Translations under genes and position numbers: made by a program
The notes under the pieces: model-generated
Told to the model about the DNA's origin: nothing
The model's input: only the letters and a program-made list of their open reading frames with translations
Database searches by the model: none
Shown here: piece after piece, positions 38,109 through 46,924 of the stretch
Numbering within the stretch: position 1 is the first letter of the stretch
Layout: each line of letters begins with the position of its first letter
Assembly: GCF_902729435.1 (NCBI RefSeq)
Contig: NZ_CACVCG010000112.1
Location: 85,291-149,290 of the forward strand
Source of the DNA: Magnetospirillum sp. UT-4
GTDB taxonomy: Bacteria; Pseudomonadota; Alphaproteobacteria; Rhodospirillales; Magnetospirillaceae
Reading direction: 5' to 3'
Length of the DNA: 64,000 nucleotides

Positions 38109-38705
38109 TCACCCCAGCCCCGTCCCCAGCGCCACCGGCCGGTGGTCGAGGCCGGCGGCGGCGAGGGCCTGGGCGAGGCCGGCCTGGGCGCGGCCCATGA
38201 TGCCGTGCTGGGCGGCCAGCACCGGGATCTGGTCGGCCTCGCCGGCGAAGGAGCGGCGGCAGATGCCGGCATCGGCGGAGTTCATGGCGCGGCAGGGCAG
38301 CGGCCGGGCGGCGTGGACCAGGCATGTGCCGTCCCCGTCCAGCAGCGGGCAGGCCAGCCGGGCCCGCCACCAGCCGGCGACGTCGAGGCCGGTGGCCACC
38401 CGCCGCAGCGCGGCCGAACGCTGCCTCACCCCGGCCTGGACCGGCCCGGGCAGGGCGGCGACGGAATCGGCCACCAGCGCCAGCTCGGCCAGGGTCACCC
38501 CCACCGCCTGATGGCAGCACGGCGTGCAGCCGGGGCCGCATTGCAGTTCGGCCAGGCGGTCCTTCAGCGGTCCGGCGGCGCACTCGGCCAGCACCGATTC
38601 GGCGAGGGCGATGGCGGCGCGGGCGGCTTGGGCGGGATGGGCAGGGAGATGGGCGGCGGCGGCGGCGCGGGCCTTCGCCTCGACCTCGGAATAGGTCGGG
38701 GGCAT
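38109..38705 (-). CDS. YkgJ-family cysteine-cluster protein B
   Basis: A 198-residue protein of the YkgJ/zinc- or iron-binding cysteine cluster family. Cysteines occur in CGPGCTPCCHQ (about 57-66) and in CPLLDGDGTCLVHAARPLPCR, the standard two-part pattern. Biochemical function is unknown; family members probably bind a metal or Fe-S cluster. It is translationally coupled to, and about half identical with, the preceding gene, so the two are a tandem duplication. Confidence 0.82.
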   Translation of the reverse strand: MPPTYSEVEAKARAAAAAHLPAHPAQAARAAIALAESVLAECAAGPLKDRLAELQCGPGCTPCCHQAVGVTLAELALVADSVAALPGPVQAGVRQRSAALRRVATGLDVAGWWRARLACPLLDGDGTCLVHAARPLPCRAMNSADAGICRRSFAGEADQIPVLAAQHGIMGRAQAGLAQALAAAGLDHRPVALGTGLG

Positions 38706-39316
38706 CAGTCGAAGGCCAGGGCCAGCGCCTCGGTCAGGGCCATGGGCGCCGGCGGCATGCCGGCCGCCGCCAGGGCATGGGCGAGGCCGGCCTGGGCATG
38801 GGCATAGACGCCGCGCTGGAAGGCCACCAGCGGAATGCGGGCGCCGTCGGCGCCCTCGTACCAGCTGCGGCAGGCGCCGGCATCGGCCGACAGCACGGCG
38901 CGGCAGGGCAGCGGCCGATGGGAATGGACGGCGCACAGCGAATCGTCCAGCAGCGGGCAGGCGATGCGGGCGGCCTGCCATTCCTGCATGTCGCGGCCGC
39001 AGGCGGCGCGTTCGGCGGCGCGCTGGCGGGCGCGGATGCGGGCGCGGGCATCGGCCGGCAGGCGGTTGACCGCCTCCAGCAGCAATTCCTCCTCGGCGGC
39101 GGTGACGCCCACCACCTGATGGCAGCACCAGCCGCAGCCGGCGGCGCAGGCGGCGTCCCGGATGGCGGCGGACTCGGCCTCGGGCGCGGCGGCGGCGATG
39201 CGCTCGGCGACGTCGATGGCGGCCCGGGCGGCGGCGGCCAGGCCCTTGGACAGGGCCTCGGCGGCGGCGGCGCGGGCCTGCTCCTGGACATCGCCGAAGG
39301 TGAGCGGGGCGGTCAT
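38705..39316 (-). CDS. YkgJ-family cysteine-cluster protein A
   Basis: A 203-residue paralog of the gene after it, with the same order of motifs: CAAGCGWCCHQVVGV and CPLLDDSLCAVHSHRPLPCRA. It is joined to its paralog through an ATGA overlap and lies two bases after the rnd stop, so rnd and both cysteine-cluster genes likely form one operon. Function unknown. Confidence 0.82.
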   Translation of the reverse strand: MTAPLTFGDVQEQARAAAAEALSKGLAAAARAAIDVAERIAAAAPEAESAAIRDAACAAGCGWCCHQVVGVTAAEEELLLEAVNRLPADARARIRARQRAAERAACGRDMQEWQAARIACPLLDDSLCAVHSHRPLPCRAVLSADAGACRSWYEGADGARIPLVAFQRGVYAHAQAGLAHALAAAGMPPAPMALTEALALAFD

Positions 39317-39318
39317 GG

Positions 39319-40515
39319 CTAATCCGCCTCGATGGCGGCGGCCGGCTCGGCCGGCGGCTCCACCGGCTCGATGGGGACCAGGCGCAGGCGACGGCCGTCG
39401 GTGCAGAAGCCGAGGCCGAGGCGGCCGTGCTTCAGCTTCAGCGCGTCCTCGCCGAACAGCTCGCGGCGCCAGCCGTGCAGGGCGGGAACGTCGGCATCGT
39501 CATCGGCGGCGATGGCCTCGATGTCGGCGACGTTGGCGACCAGCTTGCTGGCCACCCCGTGCTCGTCGCACTTCATCTTCAGCAGCACCTTCAGCAGCTC
39601 GACCACCGGCCCCAGGCCGCGCGGCACCTCGACCCGTTCGGGCGGCTTGGGGATCTGGTCCTCGGGCAGCGCCAGGCCGCGCTTGACCGCCTCCAGGATG
39701 GCCACGCCCATGCGGCCCTCCACCAGGCCCTTGCCAATGCCGCGGGTGCGGCCCAGCTCGGTGGTGTCGGCGGGGTGGTGGGCGGCGATTTCCATCAGCG
39801 TCTCGTCGCGCAGCATGCGCTGGCGCGGGATGTCGCGCTCGCGCGCCTCGCGTTCGCGCCAGGCGGCCAGTTCCTTCAGCACCGCCAGGAACTTCGGGCT
39901 CGACGAGCGCGGCTTGAGACGCCGCCAGGCGTTCTCGGGCTCGACCTGGTAGGTGGCGGGGGTGGTCAGCTCCGCCATCTCGGCGTCCAGCCAGGCGGCG
40001 CGGCCGTTCTTCTCCAGCTTGCGCACCAGCTTCTCGTAGGCGACGCGCAGATGGGTGACGTCGGCCAGGGCGTACTGGATCTGCTTCTCGGTCAGCGGCC
40101 TGAGCGCCCAGTCGGTGAAGCGCATGGACTTGTCGATGCGGGCCTTGGCCAGCTGGCTGGCCAGGGTCTCGTAGCTGACGGCGTCGCCGAAGCCGCACAC
40201 CATGGCCGCCACCTGGGTGTCGAACAGCGGCGCCGGCACCGCGCCCGACAGGTGCAGGAAGATCTCGATGTCCTGGCGGGCGGCGTGGAAGACCTTCAGG
40301 ACCTTCGGATTGGCCAGCAGCTCGAACAGCGGCGCCAGATCCATGCCGGGGGCCAGCGGGTCGATGGCCTTGGCCTCGTCGGGGCCGGCCACCTGGACCA
40401 GGCACAGCTGCGGGTAATACGTCTTCTCCCGCATGAATTCGGTATCGACGGTGATGTAGGGGGCGGTCGAGAGGCGGTCGCAGAGCTCCGCCAGCGCCCG
40501 GGAATCGGCGATCAT
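39319..40515 (-). CDS. rnd: Ribonuclease D
   Basis: 3'-5' exoribonuclease that trims tRNA precursors. The 398-residue protein has the DEDD exonuclease residues in VDTEFMREKTYYP, FHAARQDIE and YALADVTHL, then two HRDC-like helical domains (about 205-285 and 300-370). The ATG at 40515 (MIADSRA) is taken as the start; ATGs at 40521 and 40545 are possible. Divergent from aspS. Confidence 0.95.
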   Translation of the reverse strand: MIADSRALAELCDRLSTAPYITVDTEFMREKTYYPQLCLVQVAGPDEAKAIDPLAPGMDLAPLFELLANPKVLKVFHAARQDIEIFLHLSGAVPAPLFDTQVAAMVCGFGDAVSYETLASQLAKARIDKSMRFTDWALRPLTEKQIQYALADVTHLRVAYEKLVRKLEKNGRAAWLDAEMAELTTPATYQVEPENAWRRLKPRSSSPKFLAVLKELAAWREREARERDIPRQRMLRDETLMEIAAHHPADTTELGRTRGIGKGLVEGRMGVAILEAVKRGLALPEDQIPKPPERVEVPRGLGPVVELLKVLLKMKCDEHGVASKLVANVADIEAIAADDDADVPALHGWRRELFGEDALKLKHGRLGLGFCTDGRRLRLVPIEPVEPPAEPAAAIEAD

Positions 40516-40646
40516 TGGCATGGGGTGCAGTGATACAGCAACCACCCCGGGCGTACAAGGGCGGCAGGGCCAATGCCGCCCTTGACGGATTTTCGCGCGT
40601 GTGCCTTCTTCCCGCTTTCGGTTTCGACAGCGGAAAGTGACGCCCC

Positions 40647-42437
40647 ATGCACGCCTATCGCACCCACACCTGCGGCCAGCTGCGCATCGAGGATGCCGGC
40701 ATCACCGCCCGGCTGTCGGGCTGGGTGCACCGGAAGCGCGACCACGGCAACCTGCTGTTCGTCGATCTGCGCGACCATTACGGCCTGACCCAGTGCGTGG
40801 TCGATGTCTCCAGCCCGGTGTTCCAGACCCTGGAGAAGGCGCGGCCCGAAAGCGTCATCACCGTCACCGGCAAGGTGGTCGGGCGTTCCGCCGACACCGT
40901 CAACCCCCGCCTCGCCACCGGCGCCATCGAGGTGCAGGCGGCCGAGGTCGAGATCCAGTCCATCGCCGACGTGCTGCCCATGCAGGTGGCCGGCGACCAG
41001 GACTACCCCGAGGACATGCGCCTCAAGTACCGCTTCCTGGATCTGCGGCGCGAGGACGTGCACGCCAACATGATGCTGCGCGCCAAGGTCATCCAGTACC
41101 TGCGCCAGGCGATGATCGGCCAGGGCTTCACCGAGTTCCAGACGCCGATCCTGACCGCCTCGTCGCCCGAGGGTGCGCGCGACTATCTGGTGCCGTCGCG
41201 CCTGCATCCCGGCAAGTTCTACGCCCTGCCGCAGGCGCCGCAGCAGTTCAAGCAGCTCCTCATGGTGGCCGGCTTCGACCGCTATTTCCAGATCGCGCCG
41301 TGCTTCCGCGACGAGGCCGGCCGCGCCGATCGCTCCCCCGGCGAGTTCTACCAGCTCGATTTCGAGATGAGCTACGTCACACAGGACGACGTCTTCGCCG
41401 CCATCGAGCCGGTGCTGCAGGGGGTGTTCGAGGAATTCGGCAATGGCCGCAAGGTCACTCCGGCGCCGTTCCCGCGCATTCCCTATCAGGAGTCCATGCT
41501 GAAATACGGCTCGGACAAGCCGGACCTGCGCAACCCGATCCTCATCGCCGACGTCACCGAGGCCTTCCGCGGCTCCAATTTCGGCATCTTCGCCAAGGCC
41601 ATCGAGGCCAAGGGCGCGGTGGTGCGGGCCATTCCGGCCCCCGGCGCGGCCGGCCAGCCGCGCTCGTGGTTCGACAAGCTGAACGAGTGGGCGCGCGAGG
41701 AAGGGGCCGGCGGCCTGGGCTACATCCAGTTCGCCGTGGACGGGCCGAAGGGACCCATCGCCAAGAACCTGGAGGCCGAGCGCATCGAGGCCATCCGCGC
41801 CGCCGCCGGCCTGAAGGACGGCGATGCCGTTTTCTTCGCCTGCGACAAGGCGCTGGAGGCGGCCAAGTTCGCCGGCAAGGTGCGCACCCGCCTCGGCACC
41901 GAGCTCGACCTGATCGAAAAGGACGTGTTCAAGTTCTGCTGGACGGTGGATTTCCCCATGTACGAGCTGAACGAGGAGACCGGCCAGGTCGATTTCAGCC
42001 ACAATCCCTTCTCCATGCCCCAGGGCGGCATGGAGGCGCTGGAGAAAATGGACCCGCTGGAGATCAAGGCCTACCAGTACGACATCGTCTGCAACGGCGT
42101 CGAGCTGTCCTCGGGCGCCATCCGCAACCATCGCCCCGACATCATGATCAAGGCCTTCGGCATCGCCGGCTACGCCCCCGAAATGGTCGAGGAGAAGTTC
42201 GCCGGCATGCTCAACGCCTTCCGCTACGGCGCCCCGCCCCATGGCGGCTCGGCCCCGGGGGTGGACCGCATCGTCATGCTGCTGGCCGACCAGCCCAACA
42301 TCCGCGAGGTCATCCTGTTCCCCATGAACCAGCAGGCCCAGGACCTGCTGATGGGGGCGCCGGCCGAGGTGGACGCCACCCGCCTGCGCGAGCTGCACAT
42401 CAAGCTCGACCTGCCCAAGCCCAAGAAGGAGGGCTGA
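40647..42437 (+). CDS. aspS: Aspartyl-tRNA synthetase
   Basis: Class II synthetase of the bacterial type. The 596-residue protein has the N-terminal OB-fold anticodon domain (about 1-110), motif 2 around [19 protein letters not shown], the bacterial GAD insertion domain (about 290-420) and motif 3 in [16 protein letters not shown]. Whether it also charges tRNA-Asn is not decided by sequence alone. Transcribed alone. Confidence 0.97.
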   Translation: MHAYRTHTCGQLRIEDAGITARLSGWVHRKRDHGNLLFVDLRDHYGLTQCVVDVSSPVFQTLEKARPESVITVTGKVVGRSADTVNPRLATGAIEVQAAEVEIQSIADVLPMQVAGDQDYPEDMRLKYRFLDLRREDVHANMMLRAKVIQYLRQAMIGQGFTEFQTPILTASSPEGARDYLVPSRLHPGKFYALPQAPQQFKQLLMVAGFDRYFQIAPCFRDEAGRADRSPGEFYQLDFEMSYVTQDDVFAAIEPVLQGVFEEFGNGRKVTPAPFPRIPYQESMLKYGSDKPDLRNPILIADVTEAFRGSNFGIFAKAIEAKGAVVRAIPAPGAAGQPRSWFDKLNEWAREEGAGGLGYIQFAVDGPKGPIAKNLEAERIEAIRAAAGLKDGDAVFFACDKALEAAKFAGKVRTRLGTELDLIEKDVFKFCWTVDFPMYELNEETGQVDFSHNPFSMPQGGMEALEKMDPLEIKAYQYDIVCNGVELSSGAIRNHRPDIMIKAFGIAGYAPEMVEEKFAGMLNAFRYGAPPHGGSAPGVDRIVMLLADQPNIREVILFPMNQQAQDLLMGAPAEVDATRLRELHIKLDLPKPKKEG

Positions 42438-42529
42438 GTCTCCCCTCCCGCCCGGGGTAGGCCGGATGCCTCGCCCCGGCGCGGCAGCCGGCGGGCTAGA
42501 CTCTCCTCTGGACCGCCGGAGGAGACGCA

Positions 42530-42664
42530 ATGAAGAAGACCCTGTCCGCCTTGACCCTGTTCCTGGGCCTGTGCCTGGCCGGCTGCGCCGCACTGCCGGG
42601 CGGGGTGCCGACCCAGATCATCGGCGACGAGATGCCGGTGGCCGCGCTGGACGGCCTGGGCTGA
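42530..42664 (+). CDS. Small lipoprotein (44 residues)
   Basis: A short gene with a clear ribosome-binding site (GGAGGAGA, six bases before the ATG). The product starts MKKTLSALTLFLGLCLAGC, a type II signal peptide with lipobox LAGC, so Cys19 would be lipidated. The mature peptide is only 26 residues and ends in ALDGLG. It resembles entericidin-size lipoproteins in design but not in sequence. Function unknown. Confidence 0.6.
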   Translation: MKKTLSALTLFLGLCLAGCAALPGGVPTQIIGDEMPVAALDGLG

Positions 42665-42759
42665 GCGGGGGCGACTGGATTTAACGAACTATTAAATCAA
42701 TTATTGCGCATTTCGCGTTCACCCCCTAGTGTGACAAGCGAAACGAGTCAGGGGGACCC

Positions 42760-43641
42760 ATGCGGGTCGGTTTGGTAGCGGCAACGAAGCGGGCGGTCGG
42801 AATGGTCCGGCGCGCCGCGCTGTTCCGTGGTGCCGCTCGGCTGGCCGCGGCGCTGCTGCTGACCATGGGCCTGTCCGCTTGCGCCATTCCCCCCGCCATC
42901 TCGCTGGTCAGCCTGGCCGCCGACGGCGTCCTGCTCGCCGCCACCGGCAAGAGCAAGACCGACCATGGCCTGTCTCTGGCCACCGGCAAGGACTGCAACA
43001 CCTTCCGCGCCATCGAGGGCGAGGACATCTGCCAGGACGAGGTGGTGGCCCAGATCGAGCCGCTGCCGACCGTGGTCGCCCGCGACCTGGACGGCCTGCG
43101 CAGCGCCGCTCCCGCCGCTGCCGGAACCGAGACCGCCATGGCCGCCGCCTTCCGCGCCGAGCCGGGCGGCCGCGCCGAGCCGCCGCTGCTGCTGGCCTCG
43201 GCGCCGCGTCCGATGAATGCCGCCGATCTGCACCTCGCCACCGCGCCCCGGCCGGCCCCCGCCGTGCAGGTCGCCGCCGCGCCCAAGGGCGTTGCGGGGG
43301 GCGCCGGTCCCAGGCAGCGGGTCGGGGCAACGCCCGGCCTGGTCAAGGTCGCCGCCGGCGATCTGGTTCGCTCCGGCGCCCTCAGGAAGGCGTCGCTGCG
43401 CAAGGCCGCCGCCAAGCGCGGGCCTGCGTTGGTCCGCGCCGGTGGCAAGGGCAAGGGCAAGGCGGCCCTCGCCGCCAAGGCGGCCACGAAGAAGCTGGCA
43501 GCGGCGAAGACGCGCAAGGCCGCGGCCGAACGCCGCAAGGCGTCGCGCCAGCCGGTGGCCGCAAAGGCCAAGCCGGAGCGGGTGTCGGCGCTCAAGCCGT
43601 TGCCGACCGCACCGCCGAAACTGGCGATGGCGGCACGGTAG
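42760..43641 (+). CDS. Lipoprotein with lysine/alanine-rich tail
   Basis: A 293-residue protein. The N-terminal positively charged stretch and hydrophobic core end in a lipobox (LSAC, Cys41), suggesting a lipoprotein, though the start may be further in (for example MVRRAAL at 42802). Residues 70-95 include a conserved-looking GLSLATGKDCNTFRAIEGED segment with two Cys. The C-terminal 90 residues are Lys/Ala-rich, resembling histone-like tails that may bind DNA, peptidoglycan or LPS. The AT-rich region upstream (42684-42720) is a likely promoter. The family is not recognised. Confidence 0.7.
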   Translation: MRVGLVAATKRAVGMVRRAALFRGAARLAAALLLTMGLSACAIPPAISLVSLAADGVLLAATGKSKTDHGLSLATGKDCNTFRAIEGEDICQDEVVAQIEPLPTVVARDLDGLRSAAPAAAGTETAMAAAFRAEPGGRAEPPLLLASAPRPMNAADLHLATAPRPAPAVQVAAAPKGVAGGAGPRQRVGATPGLVKVAAGDLVRSGALRKASLRKAAAKRGPALVRAGGKGKGKAALAAKAATKKLAAAKTRKAAAERRKASRQPVAAKAKPERVSALKPLPTAPPKLAMAAR

Positions 43642-43710
43642 GTCTGGCCGTTCTCTCCTGCTCCATTTACCTGGTTCTTCGCGGATCGGCGGGGAATCCC
43701 GATCATGGTG

Positions 43711-43797
43711 GACGTCCTCCCCGCGCAGGCGAGGACTCAGGAATGCACCGCCTTCCTGCCCGCGACTCCTGGGTTGGCGCCTGCGCGGGAACGACGG
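43711..43797. repeat. REP-like intergenic palindromic element (second copy)
   Basis: Related to the element at 16281-16371: it has CCCCGCGCAGGCGAGGACTC on the left and CGCCTGCGCGGGAACGACGG on the right, with GACTCCTGGGTT between. The copies differ by about a quarter of positions, so both are old. It lies in the gap after the Lys-rich lipoprotein gene. Confidence 0.6.
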
Positions 43798-43845
43798 AGC
43801 GCGCTTCCCGACCTACGCCCCGCCAATCCGCGCTGAACCCCTTAT

Positions 43846-43970
43846 CCCCATGTCACCAAACGCCATCCGGCACGGCGCGGCTATCGCTTACGAATGGCCG
43901 CGCCCCAGGGCGCCGTTCGGTTGTGGATCAGCGCGCGTCCACCGCAAGCGCCTCGAACAACGAGCGGCAA
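43846..43970 (-). pseudogene. Remnant of a BLUF-gene 3' end plus flanking repeat
   Basis: Bases 43846-43889 are identical over 44 bases to 46834-46877, just after the BLUF gene. After a 35-base insertion the likeness resumes. On the minus strand bases 43931-43970 encode RSLFEALAVDAR-stop, parallel to the RSLFEAIAMDAR-stop end of the BLUF protein. This is the tail of a paralogous gene whose body is gone. Confidence 0.65.
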
Positions 43971-44177
43971 CCGGGCCTGCCTGAACCAGCATCTGGCCGA
44001 GGAATGGACGCGCTTTCAGCGCCATGACCGGCCGTTTTCGCTGATTCTTCTCGACCTCGACCATTTCAAGCAGATCAACGACCGCCTCGGGCATCCGGTG
44101 TCAACCTTGCCGATCAGGCCCTTTATCAGGCCAAGAGCGCCGGTCGGGATTGCGCACGGGCCGCGGCCCAATCCTGA
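43963..44177 (+). pseudogene. GGDEF-domain pseudogene with internal deletion
   Basis: The first part reads NRACLNQHLAEEWTRFQRHD then PFSLILLDLDHFKQINDRLG, the N-terminal part of a GGDEF domain with its first metal-binding Asp. From 44109 another frame gives ADQALYQAKSAGRDCARAAA to a TGA at 44175-44177, the C-terminal part of the same domain. The GGDEF motif and about 90 residues between are missing. It cannot make an active cyclase. Confidence 0.75.
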
Positions 44178-44195
44178 CCCGGCCGGTGCCGGCGC

Positions 44196-46808
44196 TCAGT
44201 AGACGCCCTTGTCGTTCAAGAATCCCACGTATTTCCTGTCCTCCACGAGGATGTGCTTGACGATCCATCCGTGGAGGAACTCCAGCAGATCGTTCGCATC
44301 GACGGTGCCGGTTTCCACCACCTTGCCCGCCATGTCCCGCACCTGCTGAATCAATGCGTTATGCCGGGCCTGATGCTCGTTGTGGTGGGCGTAGCCGTAA
44401 TGAGCGAGCAGCCCCTCCTCCTCCTGGAAATGGTACTGGGTGTAGTCCAGAAGAAATTCCAGCGCCTGCATCACTTCAGAGCGCCCCTGGCCGCTTTCTA
44501 TGGAATCGAGCAGGGCATTGGCCGTGGCGAACAGCTTCTTGTGCTGGGTGTCTATTCTTTGGATGTTGACGCTGTATTCCGGCTGCCAGGTGAGCAATAC
44601 CCGTCCGTGATCGCCGATCCCGGCCACAAGGCTGCTGCGACGCTGGAAGGCCTCGAACAGTTTCCAGCGAACGTTCGGGATGTTGCCCAGCAAGCGCGCC
44701 GGAACCATGTGCACCCGGGTGGCAGCGGCGGCCTTCAGCGTCGCGATGCCGGGAGAATTGAAGATGGCGTATTCCTCGCCGAAGAAGTCGCCCGGCCCCA
44801 GCTCCTCGATGACCGTATTGCCGATAGAGCGCAGGATCGCCCCGCTTTCGACCAGGCCGATCATGCGTTCGCGCGTGTCCAGGACGGTCCCCTCGGGATG
44901 CTGGCGCATGGCCATGCCGCCGGCGATGGCGTTCAGGGTGCCGGTCGAGACCACTCCGCCCAGCAACGGCTGCCGCGACAGGAACTCGCGCTGTTCCACC
45001 AGTTCCGAAATGGTCCCGAAAAGCTCGTGCTTGCGGACGAACGTCGCATAAAGCTCGCAAGGGATTTCCAGCACCTGCACGAAGCTCAACGCCCGGATGG
45101 TTTCGCCCGAGGACATCCCATGCAGTCCCGCGATCTCACCCAGCAGGGCTCCGGCCGAGAGCACGGCGCGGAAATCCGCGTCTTCGGCGAGAACCTCGAC
45201 CTGCCCGGTCAAGAGAAGATGGATGTTTTCCGGAACCTTGCCCGCCTTCTGAAGAATGGCTTCCGGATTGAACGTCTGGACCGGCCCGTTGAGAAGCGCG
45301 CCGAGATCGTCGCCGCTGATGCCGGGCAGGTAGTCGTGCAGGAAATGGAAGGCCGAGCGCCCGAGGAAATCGCGGTGGCTGGCGATCAGCACGTCGGCGC
45401 TTCCGAACGACGCGCCCGAGCCGATCCGGCGCTGCTCGGTGTTCAACGGCAGCGCGGTATGGGCCAGAATGATCTTCCGCGAGGAATCGGCGGCGAAATC
45501 GGCGGCGTTGCCGTGGATCAGGCCGCCGCCGATATCCACCTTCTTGACGTCCGCCGGAACCAGATAGGCCTTGGCCACTTCGTCGAACATGGCCGGGCTG
45601 AGCCCCGGCTTGCCGGCGTCCTCGGTCACCATGCCCTTCAGGATGCCCAATCCGACGATGTCGGCGAAGTGGGCGTAGGTTCGGTAGCCGTCCGCCGCGA
45701 TGGCCCGGAACTCGAAAATCGTCGTCTCGACCGGATGCGGCGAGAAGACCGGTCTGACGTCCAGACCGCCGACCCCGTTCCAGGCGCCCAGTTCAAGATC
45801 GACCACGTCGAAGAAGTCCTCGAAGTCGCTCTCCTCGATCGACAGCAGGGCCGACAGCTTCTTGGCCACCGTCGCGCGCACCATGGGCACGGCCAGGAAC
45901 TTGATCTTGCGGTCGGCCTGCAGGAGGGTGGTCAGGCCCGCGAAATGGTCGTCGTGGGCATGGGTCTGGAAGACGCCCTCGACCTCGTTGATGCCGATGC
46001 CCAGCGCGCCGAGGGTGTTGCCGAGATTCGGCCCGGCGTCGATCAGGTAGATGCGCCCCTGGAACACCAGGACCGATCCCATGCTGGGCCGACGGATGTC
46101 CCAGCCGTCCCCTTCCCCCGAATGGACGACGGCGAAATAATCCCTGCGGAACTGGAAGGCCCCGAGGGGAAAGGGGCACTCGTATTCGGTTCCGGGCGGC
46201 AGGTTGAGATCGACGGTCACCGTCTCCCCGCCATGGGAGATCTCGAAGACGTTGACGTCCTTGCGCTGCAGGACGACGCCCCGGATATCCACGGGAGCAT
46301 CGTCCAGGGCCACCCCGTCCAGCAGGGCGCTGGGATGCTGGATGCGTCCGAAGGCGAACCGAAGCTTCAGCCGCATCATCCAATCGGCGTCATCCGGGGC
46401 GACGCCCGCCTCGATCAGCTCCTCGCGGGAGATGAGGCCGTAATTACCGCGATAGATGTACTGCATCTGCGCCTGGACCTGGTCCTGACGGCCGACCAGG
46501 ATGGGGCGCGCGCCCGTGTTGTTGGGGTGGTTGGGGAGCAGCATGCCCTGGCGATAGAACATCTGCAGGACCGGGAATTCCGCCAGGTTCGAGAACGCGC
46601 CGTTCTGGACCATCACGTCCGACAGCAGGATGGCGTTGGGGCCGGTCTCGCAGCGAACGCCGCCGATCTCGGTCGGACGGATCAGGCCACGGCGCATCAT
46701 GTGCTTCACGACGTCCGCCGGACACCCGCACAGGAGCCGGAGATCCGCTTGAGGAACCTCCACCCAATGCACACCCTGGGTGATCTCGATGCGCAGAATG
46801 CCAGCCAT
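44196..46808 (-). CDS. Metallo-beta-lactamase fold - cNMP-binding - hemerythrin fusion protein
   Basis: An 870-residue cytoplasmic protein starting at the ATG at 46808, after GGAGGAACAAG. Residues 1-215 are an unrecognised N-terminal part. A metallo-beta-lactamase fold (about 230-490) has the metal motif THAHDDH (282-288) and later His in SPHPVET and GGLIHGNA. Two regions resemble cyclic-nucleotide-binding domains (about 505-605 and 625-715, with GPGDFFGEE and GALLGEIAG). The C-terminus is a complete bacteriohemerythrin domain (about 740-865) with diiron ligands His756, His793, Glu797, His812, His816, His852, Asp857. It suggests oxygen or NO sensing coupled to a hydrolase or redox domain. It lies 74 bases after the BLUF gene. 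Confidence 0.85.
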   Translation of the reverse strand: MAGILRIEITQGVHWVEVPQADLRLLCGCPADVVKHMMRRGLIRPTEIGGVRCETGPNAILLSDVMVQNGAFSNLAEFPVLQMFYRQGMLLPNHPNNTGARPILVGRQDQVQAQMQYIYRGNYGLISREELIEAGVAPDDADWMMRLKLRFAFGRIQHPSALLDGVALDDAPVDIRGVVLQRKDVNVFEISHGGETVTVDLNLPPGTEYECPFPLGAFQFRRDYFAVVHSGEGDGWDIRRPSMGSVLVFQGRIYLIDAGPNLGNTLGALGIGINEVEGVFQTHAHDDHFAGLTTLLQADRKIKFLAVPMVRATVAKKLSALLSIEESDFEDFFDVVDLELGAWNGVGGLDVRPVFSPHPVETTIFEFRAIAADGYRTYAHFADIVGLGILKGMVTEDAGKPGLSPAMFDEVAKAYLVPADVKKVDIGGGLIHGNAADFAADSSRKIILAHTALPLNTEQRRIGSGASFGSADVLIASHRDFLGRSAFHFLHDYLPGISGDDLGALLNGPVQTFNPEAILQKAGKVPENIHLLLTGQVEVLAEDADFRAVLSAGALLGEIAGLHGMSSGETIRALSFVQVLEIPCELYATFVRKHELFGTISELVEQREFLSRQPLLGGVVSTGTLNAIAGGMAMRQHPEGTVLDTRERMIGLVESGAILRSIGNTVIEELGPGDFFGEEYAIFNSPGIATLKAAAATRVHMVPARLLGNIPNVRWKLFEAFQRRSSLVAGIGDHGRVLLTWQPEYSVNIQRIDTQHKKLFATANALLDSIESGQGRSEVMQALEFLLDYTQYHFQEEEGLLAHYGYAHHNEHQARHNALIQQVRDMAGKVVETGTVDANDLLEFLHGWIVKHILVEDRKYVGFLNDKGVY

Positions 46809-46833
46809 CTTGTTCCTCCCCACCTTCGACGAA

Positions 46834-46924
46834 CCCCATGTCACCAAACGCCATCCGGCACGGCGCGGCTATCGCTTGCGGATCAGCGCGCGTCCATGGC
46901 GATCGCCTCGAACAACGAGCGGCA
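46834..46924. repeat. Direct repeat at BLUF-gene 3' end
   Basis: Copy 2 of the segment at 43846-43970. The first 44 bases are identical; the rest is the last codons of the BLUF gene. The metallo-beta-lactamase/hemerythrin gene lies between the two copies, which have the same orientation. Confidence 0.6.
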
